The notes beneath the pieces were generated by a model. That model did not search any database. It was not told the DNA's origin and worked only from the letters and a program-made list of their open reading frames with translations. From assembly GCA_034401135.1 (NCBI GenBank), contig JAWZSP010000006.1, positions 3,844,001 to 3,908,000 on the forward strand: 64,000 nucleotides of DNA, in the 5' to 3' direction. This document shows, in pieces, positions 23,749 through 34,360 of the stretch. The stretch is from Volutella citrinella (lineage: Eukaryota > Ascomycota > Sordariomycetes > Hypocreales > Nectriaceae). Numbering within the stretch: position 1 is the stretch's first letter; each line of letters begins with the position of its first letter. Position numbers and translations under genes: made by a program.

Positions 23749-25418
23749 ATGAAGTTGGCCTCCGTTGCAATTCTTGTGTGCACCGCCTTCATGTGCCCCG
23801 TTCGAGGCGATTGGCAGTATCGCTCTCGTCCAGATCTCACTCCACCACGGTTCAACATCACAATCCCCGCCACCGGTGTGTCTGAGGGGTTCATTTTCAT
23901 CACGCCATGCGCACGGAGTGGCCTGCCCGGGGGACCGGAGCAGCCTTCCGCCTACATCTTCCGCGACGACGGCGACCTCGTGTGGTCCGGTCTAGGTCAT
24001 GTCGCAGGCAAGACGGCAAACTGTCGGCCTACGCGGTATCGCGGCCGTCCCGTGCTGCAGACGTTCCAGGGGGTAATCGACCACGAGTTTGGGCGCGGAA
24101 TCGGCAACATCGTGCTGCTGGACGAAAACTACCAGCTAGTCAGCAAGGTCCAGAGCGCCACCCACAAGCTGGTCTCGCTTCACGAAGCTCGAGTCGTAGA
24201 TGAAAAGACGATACTGGTCGAGATGCACGATGCCATTCCGTATGACCTCGGACAGTATGGCGGATCTGCAGAGCAGCAGTGGATTGTGAACGGCGTGATC
24301 CAGGAGATTGACATCGAGACTGGTGCACTAGTCTTTGAGGCTCGCTCTCTTGACTTTGCTTCGCCAGCCGGTAATACATCGCATCACATCTCACCGTCGT
24401 GGTCGGGCGATGCTGACAGTTCGCAGACAGCATATGGCCGCTGCTACCCGAACACGGCCTCGATACCCGGCGCGCGTGGGACTACTTCCACGCGAATAGC
24501 ATCGACAAGGACGACGAGGGCAACTATCTGGTGTCTGCGCGGCACATGAACGCCGTCTACAAGCTTTCCGGTAGCAACGGATCCGTCATATGGCAGCTCG
24601 GCGGCATGCTGTCAACGTTCCCAATCTCTCCAGAACTCGAGTTCGGTTACCAGCACGACGCCCGCTTCCTCAACCGCTCAGCCGACGGTTCTTTGGAGAC
24701 CATCTCACTCTTTGACAACTCTGCCTATTCCCGGCAGGGCCCGGCACTACGACCCTGCTCTCGCGGCATCATTGTCCAGCTCAACCACACAGCCGGGACC
24801 GCGGAGCTGCTGCAGTCCTACCTGCCGCCTGGAGACATCTCTTCGCCGTCGCAGGGCAATGCCCAGGTGCTTCCCGATGGCCATGTCTTTGTGTCGTGGG
24901 GCAATGTTGGCTCAGTGACTGAGTTTCTTGCCAATGGGACGGCTATTTTCCACGCCCACGTCGACTCGGGAACGGCATCCAATGTGCAGAGCTACCGCGG
25001 CTTCCGGGCGGAGTGGACGGGGCGGCCATAGGAAGCCCCAGCGCTAGTGGCTCTGAGAGACGGGGGCCAGACGACGCTGTTTGTGAGTTGGAACGGAGAC
25101 ACCGAGGTGCGCTCGTGGCACTTCTACGGAGACAATGGCGAGTCTCCGGCCCCGAGGTTAGGCGAGGTACAGAGAAGGTCCTTTGAGACGAACCTCACTG
25201 TCTCGGCAAGGTCGATGCAGGCCTTGGGACCGGACGCTCGCTTCTTTGCACAGGGTGTGGACGGAAGCGGAAATGTACTCGTCGCCACTCAGGCTATTGC
25301 CATGCAGCAGGCTATTCGGCCCATCCATCTGCGGAACGACCGTAGCAGCGGTGGTTGCGGAGGCGGAGATTGCGACGGCGCTGGTGTTATTGCCAGTGGC
25401 AGACATGGCGAGCTCTGA
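23749..25418 (+). CDS. Arylsulfotransferase-family protein, reading frame interrupted by an in-frame TAG
   Basis: Exons 23749-24370 and 24427-25418 flank a 56-bp GTAATA...CTGACA...GCAG intron. The apparent frame change near 24.43 kb is this intron, not a frameshift. The protein begins with a signal peptide (MKLASVAILVCTAFMCPVRG). Family-typical fungal arylsulfotransferase segments follow, such as WDYFHANSIDKDDEGNYLVS, YKLSG...WQLGG and YQHDARFL. The family transfers sulfate between phenolic compounds. Codon 409 (25029-25031) is TAG. The same frame stays open for 128 further codons that still match the family (FVSWNGDTEVRSWHFYGDN, FETNLTVSARSM). It is therefore either a recent pseudogene, a 408-aa truncated protein, or a sequence error; CAG to TAG would be one C-to-T change in a CpA context. 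At the 3' end the +1 frame encodes a hydrophobic helix, hinting at a second lesion. Confidence 0.82.
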
Positions 25419-26635
25419 TAGACGGAGAGGGATCAACAAAGCGGGAGACTTGGAGGGGTTCGAGACAGGTACAGGATACATGCGAATTATCGGGCTGAGG
25501 GGATGAGTCACGGCTGAAGTGAAACCGCTGTAGTCGATGCCTTCTAGATGCGTCGCGGCCACGTCCATCTGCAACCATCTGATAGCCCGCAGCCGAAGGC
25601 ACCTGTCCGACTGGACCAGCGCTGTGCAGCATCCGGTGGCCATTGCAGATCAGCCGGCTGCCGCATCGCCAGCTATGGGTGCCCCCTCGTCCACGTCCGC
25701 ATCCGCAAATCCGCATCCAGGGCAGCGACGGTGGTGGCGATAGGCGGCCACGTCAAAGGAGCCCACACGTCGAGCGAGGCCCTGCATGGCTCTCCAGTCG
25801 CAGAATCCCACATCATCCCGCCCAGCAAATGCCAATCTGCCATTTTCCCCGGCCGGGATGGCGACGCGTTGGTGGCCAGTCGCGTTGTTGCTGGTTGGAC
25901 GTTCACGACCCCCGCCGCCAAACGATTGGCCCTCGCGCGCCTGTTCTCTCACACGCTGCCCGCAGCGCACCACTTGGGCCCGTCTGTGAGCCGTTGGCGG
26001 GGGAGCAGCGGTGAAACGACGTCTCTATGCTCCGGCACAAGAGGCGAGCGAACTGGACGGCTGGGACGCCTATCGAGTCATGTGTTTTCGCGACGCGTGC
26101 GGCAGACGGAGGCGCGCTGGGGGTTAGGGAGAGGGGCGATCGATGTTGGATGGAGGGGAGAGGTTGACGGCGCAACCACAGGACAGAGACTACCAGTGCC
26201 ATTACACTACACCATAACACAAGCACATCCACCCTCACACGCACATTATAAATGAAGAACAGCATCCCAACTCAAGCATCTCTCACATCCCCATTACAGC
26301 GTGTGTTTTATTCCCTTCTTCCCATCAACGTACCCTGATAATCATCATCAAACTCGGCTTCTCTCGTTTGAGTCGACTTATTCGCAACGAGCGAGCATCA
26401 TTGCGCCCACTCCCTCAGATCTGCCTGATCAACCACGATCCTCACTCGACTCGGATTCGGACTCAACCACAACGAGCAGCCACTCTTTGCAGAATCAGCA
26501 ATAGCAACAGCGACACCAAACCCTTCAGACTGTGATACCCCTATTTTTTCTATTATTCTTTTTACCCATTTACGATTATACACACCAACGATACATTATC
26601 GATATAATCACTCCTCTCCTTCTCAACCATCCATC
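25419..26635. other. Intergenic region and long 5' leader of the FHA gene
   Basis: No gene is supported. Overlapping ORFs on both strands (up to 235 codons) have biased composition and no motif. The right half is CT/CA-rich with a TATAAAT at 26247-26253, about 380 bp before the FHA-protein ATG. This implies a long 5' leader or an unspliced upstream exon. Confidence 0.55.
26247..26253 (+). promoter_or_regulatory. TATA box, FHA-protein gene
   Basis: TATAAAT follows a CA-rich stretch and precedes a CT-rich leader. The next good start codon is at 26636. Confidence 0.5.
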
Positions 26636-27415
26636 ATGGCCAACAACAACACAAACCCCAACCCCAACCCCAATGTCGACTCCGACGTCATCGCCTGGCT
26701 GGTCCCAACGGCGTGTGGCTCCTTCGCCGACAAAGCAACCCAGCTCCCCTCCAACAAGCACCGCACCATCTCGACGAGCTCGCCAACGACGCCCTCCCTG
26801 CTCACCTCCAAGCTGCCCAACCTCATCGCGTCCAAGCCGGCGCAGGCCATCCAGCTATCCTTTTCGCAACCGCCCAAGCGCCCCGGGTCCTTCGTCCTTG
26901 GCGCCGACCCGGCCGCTTGCGACATCGTGCTCCCGCCGCACCCGGGCATCGCGCCGCGCCACTGCGAGCTGAGCTTCGACGCAGAGGCCCGCCTCGTGCT
27001 CAACGACTTCAGTGACGCGGGAACCCAGGTCTGGTACGACTGGGAGAGCGCCGGCGACCAGTCCGACTACACCTGGCTGCTCGGCGGCGGCCTCGGCGGC
27101 GGATTCCCCAGCACGGCGCACCGCGTCACCGTCGACATACAGGGCGTGCGCTTCCAGGTCGTCGTCAACGACCACGCCGCCCACTGGGACCAGTACCGCG
27201 CCAGCGTCGACCGCTTCCTCCGCGACCCGGTCTGGGCCGACGGCCTCTCCCCCGGCTGGGACCGCGCGTCCGTCTGCCCCGTGCCGCCCCTCTTCTCAGC
27301 CGTGCCTCTGTTCCAGCACATCTTCGTAAAGGCCCTGGGCGAGGAGCCCGTCGGCGAGATGTATCTGTGGAATCTCGCGAGGCCGTGGGAGCCAATGGTC
27401 AAGGCCGCGGCGTGA
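26636..27415 (+). CDS. FHA-domain protein, possibly a truncated FHA-kinase
   Basis: Single exon, 259 aa. FHA domains bind phosphothreonine peptides in signalling and DNA-damage proteins. Here GSFVLGADPAACDIVL (84-99), PRHCELSFD (107-115) and LNDFSDAGTQVWYD (122-135) follow the FHA strand pattern. The conserved Ser-x-x-His that contacts the phosphate reads Ala106-Pro-Arg-His109, so Ser is replaced by Ala. The C-terminus IFVKALGEEPVGEMYLWN...EPMVKAAA resembles the first strands of a protein kinase (glycine loop and VAxK-like lysine) as found after FHA domains in larger fungal kinases. It stops there, and no kinase continues in any frame downstream. This reading is inference; it could also be a stable short family. 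The N-terminus is Asn/Pro-rich. It converges on RPA43. Confidence 0.78.
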   Translation: MANNNTNPNPNPNVDSDVIAWLVPTACGSFADKATQLPSNKHRTISTSSPTTPSLLTSKLPNLIASKPAQAIQLSFSQPPKRPGSFVLGADPAACDIVLPPHPGIAPRHCELSFDAEARLVLNDFSDAGTQVWYDWESAGDQSDYTWLLGGGLGGGFPSTAHRVTVDIQGVRFQVVVNDHAAHWDQYRASVDRFLRDPVWADGLSPGWDRASVCPVPPLFSAVPLFQHIFVKALGEEPVGEMYLWNLARPWEPMVKAAA

Positions 27416-27796
27416 GCCCGCTAGAGGAAAAGCGAAAGGCGCCGCCATGTAGTTGATGATATCCCCCCGACATTGTTGGTTGCTTGTATTGTTGCCCCAT
27501 TGCCATGTACATTTGAAGGCCGACAGCGAGTCCAGAGCCAGGCGTTTATACGGTCATTATTTCCAGTTAGATCAAGTTAGCACACACACACACACGTTCT
27601 TTGAAATGGAAGCAAGACGCCTCTCTCTGGCCTCTTTTGGTGTTTTTATGAACAGCTCTCTTCCGTCTCTCTCGCTGTCTCTCTTTCATCATTAACAGAA
27701 GGTATCACATGCAACTCCTGGCTCCATTTTTTAATACCAAATCCCAAGTTTTGACGTCCCCCAGTCTCCCCCCCCTCTCTCTCTCCCTCTCCCCGC
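27416..27796. other. 3' intergenic region between convergent genes
   Basis: This short spacer holds a (CA)n microsatellite at 27581-27595 and a long CT-rich tract at about 27755-27800, just past the RPA43 stop. No gene is seen. Confidence 0.6.
27581..27595. repeat. (CA)n microsatellite
   Basis: An uninterrupted run of about seven CA units lies in the 3' spacer between the convergent FHA-protein and RPA43 genes. Confidence 0.85.
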
Positions 27797-29149
27797 TCAC
27801 TTCTCCTCCGCCGCCAGCACTTCCCGCTTGGCCGCCTCCGTGTCCTGGTCCTGCGCCGACTCGGGCGCGAAGCGCGTCATGGCGAACTCGGGGATGTGCC
27901 TGCGCGGCCGGCCGCCGCCCCGCCTGTTCTTGCGCATCTTGGCCGTCTCGGCCTCCTGCGCGACGACGGCCTTCTCGCCCGCCTTGTCCAGCATGGTGCC
28001 CTCCAGGCTGAGGTAGCTGGTCTCGCCGCTCATGCCGACGTCAAAGTTGCGTATCCGGAAGCGGATCTTTCCCTTGACCTTTTCGCCGTCGCCGTCCACC
28101 CAGAAGCCGGTGCTGTGGATCTGGCGGACCACGCCGTGGTCGTCGGCCGTGATGACGGAGGCCGTCTCCTCGAAGCCCTGTGCCTCCGGTGCTTCGTTGG
28201 GCACCCACTTCCACGAGCTGGGTAGTCGCCGGGCCTCGATCGAGGCGTTGAACTTGCCGAAGCAGACAACACCAATGTGTCCCTCCGTCTGAAGGTTGAC
28301 ACTGCCTTCCATCCAGGCACCGCGGCTCGGCACAAACAGATCCAGGTCAGCCGTGATCCATCCGAAGCCGACAGCGGCCTCATCCTGGGACATGACTTGC
28401 GTGGGCGTCTCGTCATCCAGCGCAACGCCCTTCCTGCCGGGCTTCTCTCCAAACGCAACGTTTCGATAGTCCAGCAGGACGCCCCGCAGCGACGGCACGT
28501 ACTTGTTCTGCAGGTGCTGGAGGTGCTGGTATTGGCAGTTTGTCACCGGCTGGGCCCATCCAATTGGGTATAGGGGTTCGTAGAGGGAGACAGTCTGCGT
28601 AAAGAAGGGGAATTGAGGGTTGGCGGGAATGTCGGGAGGCTGGTGGATCTTGGACTTGGAGTCCTTGGACGGGATCGGGGGCACCACGAAGTCGACGTCC
28701 ATTGCATCGTGATCGGCAGCTGCGGCTTCTGCGATTTCCGGCTTTTCTTCTTCTTCCTCCTCCTCGGGTGCCTCCTCGACCTCCTTGGACTTCTTGCTCT
28801 TCTTCTTTTTCTTCTTCTCGCCGTCGACTACGGCCGCAGATTCGTCGGCTGCGGTGTCATGATGCTTCTTCTTGTGCTTCTTCTTCTCGGACTTGGGTTC
28901 GGCTTCGGCTTCGGCTTCGGCCTCTGCTGAAGCGGCATCGTCGTCGGCGTGTTTGTCCTTCTTGCTCTTCTTCTTCTTCTTCTTTTCCGTCTTCAATTCT
29001 TCGTCGGGGACAATTGCTGAGACGCTTTTCGACTTCTTGTGTTTGCGGTCGCCATCGGCGGCCGCATCCTCCTCTCGCGCGCGCTTCTTGTCCTTCTTGG
29101 ACTTTTTCTCGTGCTTGGCAGCCACGGGTTCGGGGGAGTGCGCCGCCAT
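27797..29149 (-). CDS. DNA-directed RNA polymerase I subunit RPA43
   Basis: Single exon, 450 aa. RPA43 pairs with RPA14-type subunits to form the Pol I stalk and is the docking site for initiation factor Rrn3. The stalk core occupies about 180-375. It comprises an Rpb7-N-like part (SLYEPLYPIGWAQPVTNCQYQ, LRGVLLDYRNVAFG) and an OB part (GWITADLDLFVPSRGAWMEGSV, HIGVVCFGKFNASIE, SSWKWV). An unusual N-terminal extension (1-150) alternates poly-Lys and poly-Glu/Ala blocks and is probably a disordered nucleolar-targeting region. The C-terminus adds RRGGGRPRRH. The core agrees with fungal A43 proteins; the extension is longer than I expect for yeast. The start is the first Met, directly preceding the basic extension. 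Confidence 0.93.
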   Translation of the reverse strand: MAAHSPEPVAAKHEKKSKKDKKRAREEDAAADGDRKHKKSKSVSAIVPDEELKTEKKKKKKSKKDKHADDDAASAEAEAEAEAEPKSEKKKHKKKHHDTAADESAAVVDGEKKKKKKSKKSKEVEEAPEEEEEEEKPEIAEAAAADHDAMDVDFVVPPIPSKDSKSKIHQPPDIPANPQFPFFTQTVSLYEPLYPIGWAQPVTNCQYQHLQHLQNKYVPSLRGVLLDYRNVAFGEKPGRKGVALDDETPTQVMSQDEAAVGFGWITADLDLFVPSRGAWMEGSVNLQTEGHIGVVCFGKFNASIEARRLPSSWKWVPNEAPEAQGFEETASVITADDHGVVRQIHSTGFWVDGDGEKVKGKIRFRIRNFDVGMSGETSYLSLEGTMLDKAGEKAVVAQEAETAKMRKNRRGGGRPRRHIPEFAMTRFAPESAQDQDTEAAKREVLAAEEK

Positions 29150-32100
29150 TGTGAGCTACGGTGGTGGTGGTGAGCCGACCTGGGTGGGTTGGGTCTAGAG
29201 AGCTGTGTTGCGTGGGAAATTTTTTCTAAGGAATGCTTATCGATTATCGTCGTTGGCCGAGCACACCGACGTGGGGCAGCCATATTTCTCGGGACGGCAT
29301 CCCTCACCGGGCCACTTTGGCTGCTTACTTACCCTAGACTTTGCACATTGACACCAAGATCGCCCCTTTTCTGTCGTTCAACGTCAATATGTAGCCTAAA
29401 AAATGCTTCATTCCGCCTTAATTGGTTTTTTAGACATTGTGGTTCCTTAGGATTATTGCTCATGTTGAGGTGCGGATGTAGGTGTGAGAGTGCTTTTAGT
29501 AGCGCAACTTGACCCAACTTGAGCCCGGGAGGAATTGACGATGTTGGAGACGGCTCAACGAATTTCCTTGCAATCAAGACAACGGGTGCAGCATAGTTCG
29601 AGAAGCCCGTGCAGCACACAGCCTTATATGTACACAATGGCGACTATAGTAAATTCCGTAATAGATGCCATACTCAGCATCTTTACCACAGTGTTAGTCT
29701 AGTAAGAGTCACTATCAACGTTCGACCCGTGCAGCAACTGGTCGCCTCCATGCCCATCAAGATCTCTGCACCACGAAAGGCTATTGGAAACATCGTGATG
29801 AACCTTTGCAGCCACATGCTCAAGAAAAAGTCACTAATGCCGGGCTCGTGCCAGCTGTGTCATGGCGAGTCCCCCCAATTTCTGAAGAAGTGTCTTGAAA
29901 GAACACCCACACCCACACACACTTCTCCCCTCTTCCACTTCGTTAAACGAACAGCCTCGAGGCAAGACGCCGGATAAACAATGGGCCTCAGATGCACAAT
30001 CCCCACAAGGTCCCTCACTAAGCGAAGTCTGTATGACAAACTCTTCCATTGAGAAAGCCACTGATCCTGAGGCATCTCGGCCCTCTGGAACAATGCACAC
30101 GACTAAGTGTTGGCTCGATGACCATGCGCTAGCATTCTAAGCGTTGCAAGCGATGTTCTACTACTCCAACACACTCGCCGATTCCATTGAGGCAGTATGA
30201 CGATGAGTTTGTCACATCACCCACATGTTGAAGTGCGCAAACATGTGCCACGGTCCCAGAGTTTATACCCGCTAAGTCTGCTGGGAACCAGACTGTCTTG
30301 GCATGCATCTACTCCGAATTGTGAAGCCATCGGACAAGACCCGCGAGTGTATTGTCTTGGAGGAGCGCTAGATCTGACGGGCTGGCTGGCATCCGTCTGT
30401 CGGAACTGCCCAGCCAGCCGGAGCACAATCGATGATGCTGCCGAGCCTGCATTGCCGGGACAAGATTTCACCTTGCAGAAGCGCATGCATCCCTAGTCCG
30501 CGGTTAGTAGGATCCTTGGTCATCGAATCGCGTCGTTCGCACTTCGCAGAGGCCGAAGCGAGTGGAGCGAGAGAAAGACGGCCTTGCACAGCCTCGCATG
30601 CCTCGCAGCCTGGCTCAGGCAGCGCGGAGATGTGTGAAGGCGACGGAAACATCCTTAGATTGATCTTGTGCAGTTCGGGTCTTACACCCGACCCCAAGCT
30701 ACCTTGACTCGGACAACCGTTCCGAGTCCGTTCTGGGTCCGTTGAAAACGTAGCGCAGTCGGGGCTACAAGTGGAGAGCGCGATAGCATCAGGGCCGCTG
30801 CGTGACAAATCGCGCAGTTGGGCGGCGCTGGCACTTATCCGCGCGGCGTGGCCACGGAGCAATTGCCTACGAGTCGGTGCCAACTTCGTGCAAACGGAGG
30901 ATGAGCCACACTTAGACGGAGAGAACCACTGTTCCTGGTGTGGCTCCGGCGATTTTGTGGAGGCGCAGGTTGGCGATTCGGGCAGCTGGACGCGCGCCCA
31001 TTGATCCTGCGCAGTTGCCCGCGCTGCCGTTGTACTGTGCGGCGGCTGCCTGTATGTTCGGAGTCAATATGTTCCATTGTTCTTTGTGGTGTGCAGTGGG
31101 TGCATAGCACGGAAATATTTATGACGATAAGTCCCAGCACGATGCCATCATAATGCCACTGACAGCAAGAGCAACGGGAAGCCGTCACATGGGCGGAAGA
31201 CTCCCGTCCCGCATTCCAGAGCGTTTCCATTCTGACGGGAGAAAACCCGGGTAAAAACCTGCGGTGGGTGGGCCAGGATGCCGTGTGTGTGGAGTTTCAG
31301 GGTCGGACGCTGGGGGCCAGGCGGCCAATGGGGGCCCGCGTCAGAGTTTTTTTAGGGAATGGCACGGCAGTGACGGCTTGACGGCATATGCCATGGGTGG
31401 TGGGTCCGGAATCAGGCTTAACCTGTACAGTGCTGTCCCTCCGTGTGCAACGGTGCCCTCCGGCGCCTAGGAGGGGACAAGCAGCATTCACTACTGGTTA
31501 GCACTGCGACAGCAAACAGCCCGAGTGCAATCGGAGAAGGGAGGGGAGGGGACAGGCGCCCGTCACCAAGATTTGCGCCCAGGGCACGGCATGGTCTGGG
31601 TCGCAGTACAACTGAGCGGAAAGCCACATAGGCTGTCACGGCACAAGCTGTCACAGCGAGTGACAGGTGCACGGCCTGATTCGTCCAACGCATCGCGGGA
31701 CGTGATATTAAGGCTGAGAAGAGCGTCATGGTGGACGGAAGGCGGCGCCGCAGAACGGGAGCCCAAAGTCTGAGACAATAGTTTTTTTCTGGCTGAGGAG
31801 GCAATGAAGTGTCGGCGGTGTGTCAATGGTCGGTCAGAGTCTCCCATCCCGAGGTGGCGGCGGCCCTGGACGAACGAGACAAGACTCCAGCCCACCATCA
31901 GTCTTCAGAACCGGGGCGAGCAGGCGCTCGGTTTGGGACGCTGCACCTGGATCCCACCCTCGGTCCTTCCTCACTCCTCACCCCTCACATACCGCCACGG
32001 ACGGACATTCATGACTCTGACACGCACCAGCGCATCTCGACGGGGTCGCTGCCTTCCCAGTTCGTCTTGGCGCATGCCCTTTGCTGCTTGCTCACCAGCG

Positions 32101-33411
32101 CATTCGCCTGGCTACTCTGTGCTCCGACAAGCGGCGCCGCCACGCAGGCCGCGTCAATACACGGCGGGGCTGTCCAGTTGACGAGCTTTTCATGGTACCG
32201 GCGCCAAGGCTCTGGCCTCAGACTGTATCACGCAGCCACCCAGTTTGAGGCACCAAGAGGCTGACCCTTCGGTATCGATGATTCTACGACTTCTCCAGGC
32301 CTGGCAGACCGTCCCCTCTTACAGTGCGAAGCCATCGATAAGCTGCTGCTACCCGACTCCCCGGATCGGTACGACTCGTGGCTGGTCTCCTGTTACTCGC
32401 ACGAAGATAGATTCTGCTGTCCTCCTACATTCGCGACTTGTCTGACATTCCTTCCCCGGCCTCCGACGGCCTCCCTGGTCCCATGATCATCCGCGCACGA
32501 CCGATCTGGTTGTCAGATAGAGCCCTGTCACATCCCGCCAGCCCTGTCACCCACGAGGCCAAGGTTTTGACCCTGAAAAAACGCCCAGCCAGGAACGCTC
32601 AGGCACCGCCTTGGGGGCCAGCCAGTCAGCGTTTGGGACGATATGTGGTGGGGCGGCTTTTTGAGTGCCTGCATATGATGGCGCCCAATCAGAGCCGTCT
32701 AGTGACCCGGAACCGTAGACGCATCACACTCCTTAGCCAACGCACTGTGCATCGGCCAAAAGCCAATCTATCCATCGTTCGTCCCGCCGACTCCAGCAAG
32801 CGCCGCCTCCACCCACACACCACGAGCAAACAAAGGCGGCGACCGACCGACCACTGACCAGACCAGGCCGCCATTGTGACCGTCTCAGACTGGTACGGCG
32901 AGCCACCTCCCCTACTGTCGGGATGCCTGGTGTGTTTACGGGGCGAGTAATGAGGCGCCAGGCGCAAAGATGTTGCAAACAAACTCGTTCCTTCTGCCAT
33001 CCCATGTATTCCGTGGCGGCGTTTCGTCCCATATTGCCGCCCATGATACAAACGGGTCCTAGTCGGGTCGGTCCCCATCACCTCCACCCAGCACGTTGTG
33101 CCAGCTAGTAGATGCCTCGCCGGACTGCCGGGAGAACTTCATGGAAAGGGGACTAGCGGCGCGGCGGCCCCTTTGGAATCGCGAATCATGGTGCTTCCCC
33201 CTGCTTTTGTGCCTGGCCGGGCTCAAATGTGGCGTCAGGTACCTGGCCGCCCCCTCGGGCCAGCAGTATTCACCGATGTAAGTGGGTGGTGATGGCCCGC
33301 GTGCCAACCTTACTTGGCCATTGTTGTACACTTCAGTCTGCGTTGGCTTGGCCAAGGGGCTTGGTATCTCCCAGGTGAAGAGCATCTGAACACTAGATGG
33401 CCTCCCCCTAG
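29150..33411. other. Gene-free stretch, 4.3 kb
   Basis: It contains the RPA43 promoter at the left and the promoter of the secreted protein gene at the right. ORFs up to 171 codons (for example minus strand 30368-30883) overlap others on both strands and show no motif. I see no RNA gene or repeat. Confidence 0.55.
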
Positions 33412-33418
33412 TATAAAT
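33412..33418 (+). promoter_or_regulatory. TATA box of the small secreted protein gene
   Basis: A clean TATAAAT is followed by a long pyrimidine-rich stretch. It is 286 bp upstream of the ATG at 33704, leaving room for a long leader or a leader intron. The layout suggests strong expression. Confidence 0.65.
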
Positions 33419-33703
33419 CCCCCCCTCTCCCCTCACCCTTCGAACAGTCTCTTCTCTCCTCCGCAACAACTCTCACACTCTTTTTGAGAATTCCTTCCTT
33501 CATTCTTCCCTTCTACCTTCGCTGGCCGTCGCCAATATTCCAAAACTCCCCAACACTAGTGATCAGTGATCATAAGTCTTGGTTTCACTCCCTTACACTC
33601 CATTTACTACATCTCTTCGCCGCGCGTTGAGATTTTTTCACACTCGAGCCAGTCTCACCACAACTTCAACCTTCGTTGTACAAATTTACGCCCAATCTTC
33701 AAG

Positions 33704-34360
33704 ATGCGTGCCTCCATCAGTGCTGCCATTGCCCTTGCGGCTTCCTTCGTCTCCGCTGGCCCCATCGCCAACGCCGGGTCCGTCTCGGTCACCCCTCACG
33801 CCCAGTACTCGTCCTCGATTGGTGTTCTGGGATGCAAGATCAACACCAACCGTGTTGCTTACTGGCCTGGCGCCCCCGACTGCGATAACATTTGTGTCGC
33901 CGTTTCCTATGGTGGCCGTACCCTCCACCTCCTGCGCATCGACTCCTCTGAGGGCGCCCACGACATCTCCTACGATGCCTGGAACTACCTCTACACTGGT
34001 AACTTTGCCAACGACGTCCCTGTTGCTGGCGGCGGTGTCGACATGACCTACCAGTACGTCCACGCCTCCAAGTGCGCGTTCTTGATGGAGGGCGGCAAGC
34101 TTGCCTTCACCGCTGCCAACAGCATGAACTACGTCGGCGCCTGCATCGACCAGCCTAGCAGCTGGGTTGCCCAGAACTACGCCCTCTACAACATCGCCGA
34201 CCAGAACTGCAAGAACGGTGTTGATGAGCTCTGCACTGTCGACATCAAGATCAACCCCCAGCCCTCGTGCCCCAGCGGCCTCGGCTGCCCGGGCTCCCCC
34301 AAGGTGGCCACTCCTGTTGTGAACATTGAGTACCAGACCGGCAAGTACGTCGCAGCTTAA
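33704..34360 (+). CDS. Small secreted cysteine-rich protein, double-psi-barrel-like
   Basis: Single exon, 218 aa. An N-terminal signal peptide (about 1-18, MRASISAAIALAASFVSA) is followed by a mature protein with nine cysteines. The segment CDNICVAVSYGGRTLHLLRI...HDISYDAWNYL resembles the double-psi beta-barrel pattern (RlpA/barwin/expansin-like) of many fungal wall proteins and effectors; that link is an inference. I recognise close relatives only as uncharacterised secreted proteins of filamentous ascomycetes. Codon choice is strongly C-ending (GCC, AAC, TAC, ATC), unlike its flanks, and the promoter has a TATA box, so it is probably abundant. An in-frame upstream Met at 33566 would bury the signal peptide and is rejected. 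An extracellular or cell-wall location is expected. Confidence 0.85.
   Translation: MRASISAAIALAASFVSAGPIANAGSVSVTPHAQYSSSIGVLGCKINTNRVAYWPGAPDCDNICVAVSYGGRTLHLLRIDSSEGAHDISYDAWNYLYTGNFANDVPVAGGGVDMTYQYVHASKCAFLMEGGKLAFTAANSMNYVGACIDQPSSWVAQNYALYNIADQNCKNGVDELCTVDIKINPQPSCPSGLGCPGSPKVATPVVNIEYQTGKYVAA

Noticed and set aside
24371..24430. Apparent frameshift in the arylsulfotransferase-like gene
   Set aside because: GTAATA...GCTGACA...GCAG forms a normal 56-bp intron (24371-24426), and splicing restores the frame exactly. Only the TAG at 25029 remains as a lesion.
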